Of a DNA stretch of 64,000 nt, positions 21,905 through 32,986 are shown one piece after another. The notes beneath the pieces were generated by a model. That model saw nothing but the letters and a program-made list of their open reading frames with translations. It did not search any database and was not told where the DNA came from. Position 1 is the stretch's first letter, and every line of letters begins with the position of its first letter. Location of the stretch: the NCBI GenBank assembly GCA_030435675.1, contig CM059622.1:13082001-13146000 (forward strand), read 5' to 3'. The position numbers were made by a program, and so were the translations under genes. This DNA comes from Steinernema hermaphroditum. Its lineage: Eukaryota; Nematoda; Chromadorea; Rhabditida; Steinernematidae.

Positions 21905-22075
21905 ACAGTATTTCTGGGCCACTCTTGCTGCAGCCGTCTCGCCAATATGCTTATCACCACCGCTCGACCACCTGCGCCACCCCGAGAAGCTGCAGAAGCG
22001 TTGCAACTCCGAAGTCCGAAGCGCCGCCAGCTGGTCCGTTGATGGTTCCCACTTCACCCGCTGTACTGCAACGTC
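21905..22075 (-). repeat. Fragment of repeat family B-prime
   Basis: On the minus strand this matches 14092-14175: GGGAACCATCAA.G..., CTTCGGAGTTG, and a GGCGCGGGTGG-like run. It lies just upstream of the member 7 promoter. Confidence 0.5.
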
Positions 22076-22164
22076 GCGCCACAATCGCCTGATCCACAGC
22101 GTTAGGACAACAATTCCACTTGAGCCCGCAATCATAAAAGTATTTCGGTGTTTTCTGGAATGCA

Positions 22165-22214
22165 AAAAACGATGCTTCTGCCCGAACGCTGGCATTGTCT
22201 TTGATCGATATAAA
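22165..22214 (+). promoter_or_regulatory. Promoter module of member 7
   Basis: ACGATGCTTCTGCCCGAACG then CTGGCATTGTCTTTG, with TATAAA at 22209-22214, 52-57 bp before the ATG. Confidence 0.65.
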
Positions 22215-22265
22215 TTGTATTTACCACAACATAAAGATTGTTCTTTGTTGTTTTCCTGAGCAGTT

Positions 22266-22601
22266 ATGGACGAAGACCGCATCCTTTTAGTGGCATTAGC
22301 GGTATATGCAGTAATTATCTGTCTTGCGTGGCCGGGCATAGTACACTACTGTGAAACTCGATTTTTTCGGAATCGACGAAACGAACTCCAAGAACTCTCG
22401 AATCAAGTGCGTGAACTCCGAGACATCATCGCTGATATTCAAGATTATGGTTGTCGTTGCCAAGACTTGGCCGCCCAACAACGTAGCCAACGCACTCACC
22501 AATATCCTGAGAACCCTGACCATCGCTGTTACTCTTCCATCCATCCCGACAGTCGCCAAAGCGAGCAGCCTCCTCCGTATGACTTTGTTCATACTCTTTG
22601 A
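22266..22601 (+). CDS. Small membrane coiled-coil PPPY protein, member 7 (111 aa)
   Basis: Intronless. MDEDRILLVALAVYAVIICL forms the N-terminal helix, then FFRNRR, the coiled coil NELQELSNQVRELRDIIADI, two extra Cys (GCRCQ), a linker (HQYPENPDHRC) and EQPPPYDFVHTL at the end. It is the best-preserved version of the family consensus. The start is supported by the shared promoter and an identical MDED start in members 1 and 8. The segment before the ATG (TTGTTGTTTTCCTGAGCAG) looks like a 5' leader; it could be a splice acceptor, but the minus-strand paralogues lack the AG. Confidence 0.75.
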   Translation: MDEDRILLVALAVYAVIICLAWPGIVHYCETRFFRNRRNELQELSNQVRELRDIIADIQDYGCRCQDLAAQQRSQRTHQYPENPDHRCYSSIHPDSRQSEQPPPYDFVHTL

Positions 22602-22714
22602 ATTTGCGAACACAGCCACAACTTCTGACAGTCTTCCAAACTAGGCACTCCGTATGCTGAAATATACTCTCTTCTCACTCTGTAATGAATTTCCATCACA
22701 GTACTACTCCGCAG

Positions 22715-22770
22715 TACTTTCCATCACAACAACCTCCTCCGTATGACTTCCTTCATAATAATTGATTTGG
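22715..22770 (+). pseudogene. Detached PPPY tail remnant
   Basis: A short piece encodes QQPPPYDFLHNN before a TGA, matching the last 10 codons of the small membrane family with no membrane or coiled-coil part. It is a leftover of another copy. Confidence 0.5.
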
Positions 22771-22835
22771 GTCTCTGTAATTGTAAAAGCCCTGGTGCGA
22801 TGTTCCTGATGCCACAAAAGCGTTATATCCCCGAC

Positions 22836-23119
22836 CAGGGCTGTGCTAAACTCAAAACTCGAATGTCAAAACTCAAAACTTAAAGCCATTTTTGACGTGG
22901 AATAACAGAAATCCACTAAAAATGTCTTCGGCAAAGCCTTCCAGAATTCCGGTTGACTTTAGAAACAGCAGCTTTTGGATATTTCCCGATGTCAGCGACA
23001 TTCGAAGACTGGTAAGAGCCAGTGATGCCGGAGAAAAGAGCCTCTCGCATCCGGCATGGAAACTGAATTTTGAGTCGAGTTCTGCCAAAAAGTCAAAACT
23101 CAAAACCTGCACAGCTCTG
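22836..23119. mobile_element. hAT-type MITE with 8-bp target duplication
   Basis: Starts CAGGGCTGTGC and ends GCACAGCTCTG. It is flanked by TCCCCGAC (22828-22835) and TTCCCGAC (23120-23127), an 8-bp duplication with one mismatch. CAAAACTCAAAACT-type motifs lie just inside both ends. A frame of 109 codons across it is not protein-like. Confidence 0.75.
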
Positions 23120-23980
23120 TTCCCGACCTGCCTGGTGCTTGGCGCAGGAGGGAGAACGTGGGGAACACCTCAATATTGGGTAATGAAACCTTTATATATC
23201 AAAATAATACGCAACACATAAATACGGCACGTTAGACATACAAAGGTAGTGCTAACAAATAGGGAAAGGCAGAGAGAGGCAACTTACGGTGCATGCAAAC
23301 ATTGCGGCGGGTCACAACCAATTCAAATCATAGAAACATCACACGTTCATATCACAACGAAAAGATACGATATTCTTTTCGTTTTTTTACAATCAGCAAA
23401 CAAAGCGCCAGAATTATTGTAAAGGAAGCTATGGAGCTTACACCTAAGAAAAATGTCGTCGCTAAGTGAGAAAACAGAGAAGAACCGAGTCAAGACTGAC
23501 CAACGCATAATGCGGCTGGTGGCAAACTGCGGATCCGGGAACCACCCGGTTCATAAATGAATAGCTTTTCACTTTGGAACCAATCGCAAACCGCCAGAAA
23601 GACCCCATTTACCGAAGCAACTTCAGAGGTGCCAGCGTCATGATGTTGGTCATATTCTCCGTAAAAGTCGAGACGAAACTGACAAGGGACCCTCACAAAG
23701 TGTCTCACGCCGATTGAAATGAAATTTGGGCAGCCTTCACGAGAACAAGAAAACCCCAGGATATTATGTGCGTATAGGGGTACTAGAGTCCCTAAACGAG
23801 GTCAGAAAGTTCGTGTTATTGCCATATGGGTCCTGCCACGACTTCCCTGGGAAGTACGCGTACTCATCATTCTATGCAGTTTCAAACCGTGAAAAACAAT
23901 AAGAAGAGAAGTAGCAATGAAGGAGACTCCCGCGGTACACGATACATCGGTACGTAATATCGTGCGCGATTTGAAACTGC
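23120..23980. other. Spacer, no gene seen
   Basis: No conserved frame or domain. Short A/T-rich and unique sequence lies upstream of member 8. Confidence 0.4.
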
Positions 23981-23984
23981 ATGG

Positions 23985-24031
23985 AATGACGAACATTGAC
24001 ATTGTTTAAGCTGATCTGCGACTCATATAAA
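23985..24031 (+). promoter_or_regulatory. Promoter module of member 8 (partial)
   Basis: ACGAACATTGACATTGTTTA followed by TATAAA at 24026-24031, 58 bp before the ATG. The first half of the module (GCTTCTGC) is missing here. Confidence 0.55.
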
Positions 24032-24083
24032 GTACTTTTTAGTACAGCATAAAGATTTGTTGGTTGTTTTTTTCTAAGCAGTT

Positions 24084-24368
24084 ATGGACGAAGACCACGT
24101 CCTTGGAGTGGCATTAGTGGTATATCCGATAATTCTCGTTTTTTTTTTGGGGGCGTACATAATATCCTTCCCTCCTCGCCTTTTCCGCAATCGGCGAATC
24201 GAAGCCATCCGAAACGAACTCCACGAACTCTCCAATGAAGTGTGTGAACTTCGAGACATCGTCGCCGATATCCAAGGCCGTGACCAAGACCCGACCGCAA
24301 AACAGCGTAGCCAACACGCTCATCATCACGAGTTACCTCCTACGTATGGCTTTATTCATACTCTTTGA
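24084..24368 (+). CDS. Small membrane coiled-coil PPTY protein, member 8 (94 aa)
   Basis: Intronless. MDEDHVLGVALVVYPIILVF continues the helix, then RLFRNRR and heptads IRNELHELSNEVCELRDIV. A short linker leads to HHHELPPTYGFIHTL. PPTY still fits PPxY. It is closest to member 1, which has the same MDEDH start and the RRIEAIRNE junction. The shared 3' flank with member 7 (CACAGCCACA.CTTCTGACAG and TTCCAAACTAGGCAC) shows that the duplicated unit extended beyond the gene. Confidence 0.7.
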   Translation: MDEDHVLGVALVVYPIILVFFLGAYIISFPPRLFRNRRIEAIRNELHELSNEVCELRDIVADIQGRDQDPTAKQRSQHAHHHELPPTYGFIHTL

Positions 24369-24784
24369 ATTTGCTTTTTATTTGCGAACACAGCCACACC
24401 TTCTGACAGTCTTCCAAACTAGGCACTTCGTATGTTAAATTATACTCTATTTATCCTTGATTGTTGCCTTTCTTTTCACTCTCTAATAAATTTCCTAAAT
24501 TTCCAGCAAAATACTGCGCGAAGACATATTTAATCCGGTCCAACGGGTTGCAAATGTACAGCATAGTTGAGTAGATTGCAACCGCCGTTCTCGTTCTCCG
24601 TGCTCATAATGGTTTCCTTGATGTTTCTGACCAGCCCAGCGACATCTGCGGAAAGTGAGCGTTTGTTTTTTATGGCTACACACACTGACTGATTTGAGAG
24701 AGTCAATGAGCGTTGATAGTTTGCAAAAGCTGTGGTTCTTGAAGTATAGTGTGCCCTTAGAGGGATTTTAAAAGTAAAATAAAT
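24369..24784. other. Spacer downstream of member 8
   Basis: The first 60 bp repeat the flank after member 7. The rest shows nothing recognisable. Confidence 0.4.
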
Positions 24785-24895
24785 TTAAGTCTCGGAAGTC
24801 TCGGTCTCGTCTCGGTCTCGGTCTCGGCGAGACTTTTAATTTGGTCTCGGTCTCGGTAGTCTCGGTCTCGGTTTTTCAAAGTCTCGGTTTGCACA
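24785..24895. repeat. GGTCTC/AGTCTC simple repeat
   Basis: Imperfect tandem hexamers of the type AGTCTCGGTCTC over about 110 bp, ending in TTTGCACAGCTCTG, the same end sequence as the hAT-type MITE at 22836-23119. It may be the interior of a related, decayed element. Confidence 0.7.
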
Positions 24896-25763
24896 GCTCT
24901 GGTTCCCATCCGCTCTGTTCAGAGACATAAAGATCGATGAGCTTCTCCATCCGCCAAAATCTAATTCTGAGAGACGTGTTAGTTGCCTTCCCTGTTACTT
25001 GAGAGACGTTTTTTTATTTTTAATCTATCAAACCGATGAAAACCCCTCTGCACATGGTTAAAATGTCTGAGAACAGGGATCTCCTACGGTATTTTGTGGA
25101 TCGTGGCGGGACCACTAGGAAAGCGACAACTTTGAATTAATTCGCTTTTTGGCGCTCCTTTTCTACTTCACCTGCTGATTCCTTGGATTTCGTTTGGTTT
25201 TTGTTCATTTTTATTTTAAAGGAGGTGTCTGTGTTCTTACAATCTTTGGACCTAATAGAGAACTAGGTGCTAGAACTAGAAGTGTGTGGTTTGACTAGGA
25301 AAACGAGTGACTTTTTCGGTAATTTGGACAGACGGAACATGTTTCATTTAGACGTTATCGTTATTACAAACCCCTTAGAACTGTGTTTAGCAGGCAGTCT
25401 CATCGATCTAGACGTCTGTAGAAGTCGGTCTGGTCGTTTTCAGACGGTCTCTCGTGAGTGCGACCAGCTCGAGACTCGCGGACGACCAAAATGAGACTTG
25501 TAGAGACTGTCTACATTTCCTTTGTGTACCTTGCAGTTTTGCAGGCAATTTTCGACATTTACAAACATTAGAAAACTAGAGGGCTGGATGTGAATTAAAG
25601 TTAATATACACTATGACATTTTATCGTTGAGATTCTTTCCACTGCGTCGCGTCGTTCTCGCTGTGAGCATTCCTTTCTTTTCGCGCGATAATCAGCATGC
25701 GCATCAACAAATTGCATTTTAGTGATCTCAGCTCAACATCAATATTCTCAGCTTCATCCCACA
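24896..25763. other. Intergenic region upstream of uba-2
   Basis: No gene. 24905-24945 is an inverted match to 14905-14945. 25395-25510 is dense in GTCTAGAC-like and AGACGGTCTC motifs like those in the introns downstream. The uba-2 5' leader should lie in the last 100 bp. Confidence 0.4.
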
Positions 25764-27991
25764 ATGACTTGGTGCACCGACGAGTACAAGAAACGCCTCG
25801 AGCGCCCTGTTTTGGTAATTGGCGCTGGAGGCATTGGTTGCGAACTCTTGAAGAACCTCGTATTGAGCGGCTTCAAGACAATCGAAGTTGTATGTTTTGG
25901 TCATTGCGTGACTTTGACTGGAAGGTTCTTTTAGATTGATCTCGACACTATTGATGTAAGCAATCTAAACCGTCAATTCCTGTTCCGCAAGGAGCATGTG
26001 GGCAAATCGAAGGCTGAAGTGGCTTCGGCAGCTGCGAGGGCGATGTGCCCCGGAGTGGATATCAAGCACTACCATGACTCCGTTCTAAGGTGGGTGGCAT
26101 TCAGTCAAGGAGGTTCTGTTAATCGAGCCTTGTTGCAGTGATACATATGACATCAAGTTCTTCGGGCGATTCATGATGGTAATCAGCGCTTTGGACAACA
26201 AGAAGGCGCGCTATCACGTGAATCGAATGTGCTTGGCGGCGCGTGTACCGCTCGTTGAAAGCGGAACGGCCGGATATCTCGGTCAGCTCTCCGTTGTTGT
26301 GAAGGGCAAGACCGCCTGCTACGAGTGCGAGCCGCAGGTGATCCAGAAGAGCTTCCCCGGCTGCACGATCAGAAACACTCCTTCGGAGCCTATTCACTGT
26401 ATCGTTTGGGCCAAACATCTGTTCAAGTAAGGTTCTCCAAAAAATTAAACTTTCTCAAGGGCACATTTCAGTCTTTTATTCGGCGAGCATGACCCGGATG
26501 ATGATATCAGTCCTGAGCTCGAATCTGCAGGCACATCATCATCTGAAGCGGAGGCTAGGGAGGCAAATAAGATCAGCACCCGCAAGTGGGCTGAAGACCA
26601 TGACTACGAACTGCGCCATTTATTTGACAAAGTGAGCACAAATGGAGGAGCCCTCATTCACTCACCTGAAACCGTTTCAGCTATTCAGCTCCGATATAAA
26701 GTTCCTAGCCTCGCTCACTGATCTTTGGAAAGATCGTAGAAAGCCTCAGCCCGTGTCTTACGATCAGGTTCTTGATCAAGGTTTGTGGCATAAGCTACAC
26801 AGAAGGAAATAGTGATTTTCTCTCAGGTGAAGGTTCGTCGGGATCGTCGGCTCTCAAGAGCAACGAAGTTTGGTCGTTGAGGGCTTGGGTAAACACGTTT
26901 GACGAAACCTTGGCAAATCTGAGGCAGAGAATGAAGACACCAGAGGGAGAACCTGACAAAGTCTTGATTTGGGATAAGGACGACGAAGATGCTATGAAGT
27001 TCGTCGCAGCGGCAGCCAACATCCGCTCAAGCATCTTCGCTATCCCGCTCAAATCGCTGTTCGACGTCAAATGTATGTGTACGTGGTTTCGAATAGGTTT
27101 TCTAACGAAATATTTTAGCCATGGCTGGAAATATTATTCCCGCGATCGCAACCACCAACGCCATTATCGCCGCCATGGTGGTTGTGGAGGCGCTTAAAAT
27201 TGCTAACTCTCAGTTTGATGATCTCAAAACGGTTCGTGATCACAGAGCCCATGAAAATCTTAAGTAACAAACTTTCTTCAGATCTTTATTAACTCCCAAC
27301 CAAATTTCCGCGGAAAACTCTTTGTTGATACGCACCCACAGGTGCCTCAAAAGAAATGTTACGTGTGCTCGGATCGTCGTGAAGTCGCCATCAAGCTAAA
27401 TGTGAACAAGATGACAGTAAAGCAGCTGGAGACAAAGATCATCAAAGAACATTTCTGCTTCGTGCAGCCAGACGTCATGGAGACGAAGTCGTTCCAAATT
27501 GTTATTTCGAGCGATGGCGACACTGAAGGTAATCATGAGTTATGCATATGTACTGAATAAGGATATGTGGTTGATTTCTGCACGATGTGGTTTGAACGCA
27601 GAATTATGTTAGGAAAGAAAGAATGCGTTGAAATGTGTTGCTCGGCCAAACGGTGTTTAAGCCATCAAGCAGACGTTTAGACATATCTCGCCTGCAGTTT
27701 TATTACGTAGTTTTACTAACTTTATCTTTTTTAGCCTTGATGTGCAAGAAGCTGTCTGAGATGGGCATCTCAGGGGGTTCGCAACTAGAAGTCGACGACT
27801 TTGTTCAGCAGTTTGGAAAGCTCTACATGAACATCGTCAACGACGACGAGCTGGACGAGGACGACTTCGATATCGTCGACGATACCGGCGACACTGAAGA
27901 GACTCGCAAGCGTCGCGCTGAAGAAGGGGCGACCTCGATGCCCAAGAGGGTTCGCGTCGACGGGGAAACCTCGAACGCCAAGGAGGCCTAA
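25764..27991 (+). CDS. uba-2: SUMO-activating enzyme subunit 2 (UBA2)
   Basis: Nine exons (25764-25889, 25935-26089, 26139-26426, 26472-26631, 26681-26780, 26827-27072, 27119-27231, 27282-27528, 27735-27991) sum to 1692 bp, 563 aa, with all phases consistent. The Rossmann loop is [17 protein letters not shown], followed by the adenylation-domain [18 protein letters not shown]. The catalytic cysteine lies in [20 protein letters not shown], and CYECEP and CYVCSD supply zinc ligands. [17 protein letters not shown] is the typical second half. The acidic tail ends in a basic Lys/Arg segment (RKRRAEE, KRVRVD), a likely nuclear signal. With AOS1 it activates SUMO with ATP and passes it to UBC9. The start [10 protein letters not shown] is the first ATG in frame. 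Length is close to the C. elegans protein. Confidence 0.95.
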
Positions 27992-28383
27992 GTTGTTACG
28001 GTTGTTGTTATCGCGGTGTATTGCAGTTAATATTTATATTACATTTCATCCTGTGAAATAAACCCATTCTCTGCCTCCCTGTTTGGGTCAGTGCATTGTC
28101 CGTTCGCCGCGGTTCCGCTACTGTCGAGTCGATGTTTGTTTATTCGCATTCACTTCGTGCGTTTGTAGGGAAATCGATTGATGCAAGGGCGGTCGAATGT
28201 TCTCCCTCCTCTGGCACTGTCTTGTAGGATTATGCGTCTGAAATAACTAGTGAAATGTGGAGTTTAAGGGGCAGGAAGCGACACATCGCTCCAAAAATGT
28301 GACGCCAACATCTCGTCGTCTTTCGCCAATTCGGTTCTAACGTGGAAGAAGTATGTCTTGAAGGAAACATATCGGTTGTGAAG
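27992..28383. other. uba-2 3' UTR and spacer to TRAPPC10
   Basis: A poly(A) signal AATAAA is at 28057-28062. The gap to the next start codon is about 390 bp on the same strand. An upstream TRAPPC10 exon may be hidden here, because the predicted protein seems to lack some N-terminal residues. Confidence 0.5.
28057..28062 (+). terminator. Polyadenylation signal of uba-2
   Basis: AATAAA 66 bp after the stop codon. Confidence 0.7.
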
Positions 28384-31300
28384 ATGCGGTTTAGAAATGG
28401 AAAAACACCGTTAAATGTGAACTTCACGGTAAGATTCGCGAAGTACTCGGACGACGTGGTCTTTCGACCGCAAGATCGAGCGCAGGACTACGGGAAGTTC
28501 GCGTTCCTGCACCTCTACTTTATCGACGCGGCGGTAAGCGAGCGGTTAGGATCTGTGCGGACTGTAACTATTGCAGACTGTAGACGAATACAGATCTAAC
28601 ATCCGCCATGAAGTGAGCGAATGGTTTGCGAATCTGAACCTCGTGGACTTCACCCAGTGGCTCATTGTCTTCGACAGCACACGGTCGAAGGAGAACAAAA
28701 CGAGAGGACAAGTGCTTGAGAGGATAAAAAGCGACTTTTCCAAGCACATAAACAGGTGGAAATTTGCGGGATTACGGTATCTGAAACAGCGGTTGGTTAT
28801 AGGCTGATCGAGATATACGATGGCTCCGGCGCGTCGATGAGTTCTCTTCTGGCCGCTGTCCTAGCAAACGTCCAAACATCCATCGACTGCTTCGCCACTC
28901 ACCAGGAAGCTGTCCTCTTGACTCACCGTAATCGCTACCGTAATCCCACGTGGTCACTCGTTGACTACCTCAACCAGCACTTTATGATTTTGCGATTCTA
29001 CGAGCGGCTCAACATTCTGGAGCATGTCCTTGAGCAACTGGACGATCTTTCGAAGTTGGTAGACATGTGGTTGAACCTGACTTTGAGCGGAGGTATACCG
29101 TAATCCTGTGAGAGGGTGTACATAGTAAAACTTCAGGAAAACGACCGTTCTGGCTGGAATCTTTGGCTGCTGATCCATTCCGGGAGAAGCTGTATCTCTT
29201 AAACCACCTCGTCAGCGTCGTAAGAATCCCCAGCGAACTCAACATCTTGGAACTGCGGTCATTGATCGTCTCGCGCCAGATCGCCCTGGTGCTTGAGATC
29301 TACGAGGCGAAGCGAAAAGCGCAAAGTTCCAATGGAGCGGGCGATGCGCCTGTGCCAAGCTACCGTTCTGACTTCGCCACCTTGGTTCTACGATATGCGA
29401 ACGCTACGCTGGACCGTATTTCGGCGGATTTGACGATTCTTGAGGTGAAAATTATTAATTCTCGGTTTGTACGCAAGCCAATTTAGCCGAAGTACAAGCT
29501 GGAACGCTTCCACGCCTGGGCAGTGATCTTCACCACGGAAACCATCACAACCACGACGGAATTGTGTGGTGAATTGGGCGATCTGGAATTCCCACAATTT
29601 CTTGGAAATCTTCTTGTCGCTCGAAGCAATTCGGTTAACCATTAATTCACTGCATTTTCTGATGGTTTGCTCTAGATATATCACTTGAAAGACAGTGTTG
29701 GAGACGAGCTTCTGACTCTCATCGAGGCCACGAAGTCGAAGCTAGAGGACAGAGATTTCGGCGCCATCGATCGACTCGCCGAGGGACTGAAGGACCAAGA
29801 AAGCCACTTGAAGCTGACCGAGGAAGATCACGAGCTGACGGAGCGCCTTCTGAAGCAGTTCCACTGGAAACGTCATGCGAGGTTTATCTCGGCCCAACTT
29901 TCTCGGCTGCAGTGGTAAAATCTAGAATCTTACCGTATCCCTTCCACTGTAATCTTCAGGGACACCGCACGTGCTGACGAGTCGCTACCGTATCTTTTCA
30001 AGTTCATCAGTAATGTGATTGCCGACCGGAAGTCGATTGGGATCGTCGAAAAGCTGATGACTACCGTAATCGATAGTCTCAAGCAGTCGGATAAGTACCG
30101 GGACAAGATGATCGATTACACCACGCTGTTGATGCTTTACGGTTCGGACAAAGAGCAGAGGACAGCTCACCAGAAAGTGCTGTTTAAGCTTCTTAGCGAT
30201 TTTGAGGAGAGTCGTTCGATCGTTAGGCTAGTCTTTCAATCGCAATATTTCCACTGACGATGTGCTTTAAGAGTGAACGATTCGCCTGCGCCGTTGGAGA
30301 ACATGCAGTCACCCATCAAGATCATCCGCACCGTAGTCGAATCGCCTTGCATTTCCGGAATCCCCGGGGAAACCATCAGGATCACGCTCGAGATTGACTC
30401 GCTCTTCCCTTCTGCGCTGAGCGGATCAGACGCAGACATTCGTCTTGTCTTTAGACCGCTCACCACGAGTCTACTAGACGAACTGAAGGCGAGCTCCGGG
30501 CCCGTCTTTGAATGTTCTTTTAACGTAAGATGGATTAGATTCTGTTGTGTGTATATTCATGTATCTTTAGAGGGCAGAAAAAGTGAATCGCTTCGCGTGC
30601 CTAACGAAAGGCAGTTTTCTCGGGCGCAAGCACCAAGACGCGAGCTACAACGAGCTGGATTCGTCCGGGGCGTTCGTTTTCAAACAGGCTAAGGCCGCAA
30701 AGTTACTGCCTGGAAGGAATCGTATCGTCGTGGATGGAATCGCAGTGGATCCTGGGCTCTATGTCGTGGACAGATTGGAGCTGAAGCTGAGGAACCGTTC
30801 TCTGTATGTCGTCAAATGGAGGAGCCGAAATTCGATGCCCGTTCGGAGCGGCCTTCCTGATATCCTTTGTACGATACAGAGCAAGCAACCTAATGTCGTC
30901 TTGTTAGAGCCGGGTAGTGCGGCATTCCCCGCGTATCCACCTCAGCTTCTCCTTCTAGATGTTCTTCTTTCCGGAATTGCGCAGAAGATCAACCTCGAAG
31001 TGTTTTCCGGCTCTACCACAACCGTCATCGGAGGCGAAAGCAGCGATCTGAAGCTCCGGGTGGACGACCACTCCCGACTACAGTTTTTGAATCCCTCGGA
31101 CAATACGTGGAATCACAAATCGACGGTTTCTATCGGAGAGATCGATAAAGAAACCAAGCGAAAGGTGGAGGTTTATTTGTACCTTCCGATTGACGACAGA
31201 TTCAAGGGAGTTTCTCAAGTAGAGCAGAAGGTACTGGAGCCGTTTCCCTGCAGCTTCTTTACGTGGGCGTACTGTTTTCAGATAGAAGTCGAGTGGATGT

Positions 31301-32445
31301 CGCTGCGATGGACTTTGAGTATCAAATTCGAGCCCGTCTTCCAGATTACATCCAAAACGTCTCTTCTCGAGGAAAAGTATGTGTTCATTCTTCATTCCAA
31401 GTCTACCGCAGCTGTCTTTAGTCGTATGGTGGAACTGCAACTGACGAGACCCCACGGCATCGGCGACTCCTTCAACATTACTCTGGAAAGCGCCACTTTG
31501 GACTCGGCCGCCCTTCTGAACAAGTCGATCTGTTCGGACGTCATTGTGCCCAACTCGACGTACTGTCTTCTCTTCACGGTTCCACACAACGCGCCTCTCA
31601 CAAGCGTCGCCAAGGTCACCTACAAAATGGAGGCAAAACCTCCAAACTCCGGGGAAAGCGGAGTGTCCCAAACGAAATCCTACTGTATGGAAGAAACCGT
31701 CGTCTTGTCCAAGGAGAAGGTTGGATCACTGCCAGTCTTCAATCTTGGCTACAGTAATCCTTGCAGCCAGAATACGAACTGTGCGCGCAGCTCTGCTCCG
31801 AACAGCCGAAAGCCGTTCTTCTCCGCACAGGATCGCCATGCAATCTCGTGGTTTCCCTACGGTCTCTCACACACCGCGTTGAAACGGTGGTTATCGCTTT
31901 GGAGTCCGATGACAAGTTTTGGCAGATAGATCAGAGATACAAATGTAGGATGCAAGGGCCTGGATCCGTTGATTAATGTTCCGTTACAGTACTCTTCGTC
32001 AAAGAAAGTGGCCTCGGACAAACGTCGTTCACGATAGTGCCGAAAATGGTCGGATTCCTACCGTACCCCCGCATCTTTGTACATAGCTGTAGTGCTCAAA
32101 CCAGTGTAAGTTGTTTGGAATAAGTAGACTGGTCTAGACATTGCGTGTCTGAACTTAGAATACGGTCGAGGCGTTTAATCTTGTGTAGATTCTGATATGC
32201 TATGTCTAGATCACAGTCTACGATATTTTTTCAACTGTTCATTTCAGGATTCGTCGCAGGTCATCGGCGAGCAAGCGGACTTCGGCGCGAGGCGCTCGGC
32301 CTTCCTCCGAACAAGTGGTCGCCAAGTCCATGTCCTCAGCGCCTTCGCCTCGAAGCTCTCTGACACCACCTCACAGGACTTATACCTTCCTAAACCGTCC
32401 CTTCGCTCCACGGCGAAACAGCGCCTCCAGAAGCTCCTTGCATAA
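28384..32445 (+). CDS. trpp-10: TRAPP complex subunit 10 (TRAPPC10 / Trs130 family)
   Basis: About 13 exons separated by short introns. The N-terminal part (FAFLHLYFIDAA, then EWFANLNLVDFTQWLIVFD, GQVLERIKSDFSKH) matches the TRAPPC10 block FLHIYW...W...VDWLIVIVE...IVDKIRNDF. A helical part follows (NPTWSLVDYLNQHFMILRFY, ILEHVLEQLDDLSKLV) with SLAADPFREKLYLLNHLVSV and LRSLIVSRQIALVLEIYE. The second half is beta-rich (30570-32445). Exon joins that work in frame include 29092/29137, 29444/29487 and 32100/32249. It is a TRAPPII subunit that tethers Golgi vesicles and helps activate Rab GTPases. The very short intron near 28780 is unsure. The start ATG at 28384 may miss an upstream exon. The gene symbol is by orthology. 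Confidence 0.85.
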
Positions 32446-32656
32446 TAGTACATACTTCTACTTTTTTTGTAGTTTAAAATTTTATTTATTCTTCACTTAT
32501 TTATTACTGGTCATATAAAGTTCTCTCGTGGGAAGTGCGGCGCTCGTGCATTGTGCCCCGTGGGGAATTGGCGGCTCGGGGCCTGGTCTCCTTGGTGACG
32601 GCGCAAAACAAAATCGGCTCAGGCGACTGTATTCTGCTCTCTTCTCCGACTAAACG

Positions 32657-32918
32657 ATGTTTGTTAGCTACACTCATCTAATTATTGCAATGTCCTGCCT
32701 TCTCATAGTCACCGTGTTTGCAGACGAAACCGACGAGACGGACGGCCTGAGGTAGACTGTGCGGGAAGTGACGTGTACAGACCAGTTTCAGCTTCAACTA
32801 CGAAGTGGTCTATCTCGTGCTGGCTCTCGTCATTGGAGCGCTTTCGATTTACGGTTTTCTCCAAGTCTTCTTGTGTGTGATGGCCTATATCAGACAGCGC
32901 CGAGACATCGCCACATAG
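32657..32918 (+). CDS. Predicted 75-aa membrane microprotein
   Basis: Two exons, 32657-32751 and 32786-32918, with a 34-bp intron (GTAGAC...ACCAG), total 228 bp. The product starts MFVSYTHLIIAMSCLLIVTV then FADETDETDGL, a good signal peptide with a likely cleavage after FA. A short acidic segment follows, then one membrane helix (VVYLVLALVIGALSIYGFLQ, VFLCVMAY) and a basic end IRQRRDIAT. Without the splice the frame stops at once; with it, the downstream frame is fully open. The intron is short and the alternative acceptor TACAG gives an early stop, so the model is plausible but not proven. I know no homologue. A TATAAAG at about 32513 lies upstream. Confidence 0.5.
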
Positions 32919-32986
32919 ACGTTTTTTTTTGTTATCCCTTTACCACAAATGTGCTGTATTTATTGTAAATGTGATATCCGAGGGTC

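Noticed and set aside
25722..25763. Upstream extension of UBA2
   Set aside because: It would need a non-ATG start. The ATG at 25764 gives [10 protein letters not shown], close to the glycine-rich loop as usual in UBA2.
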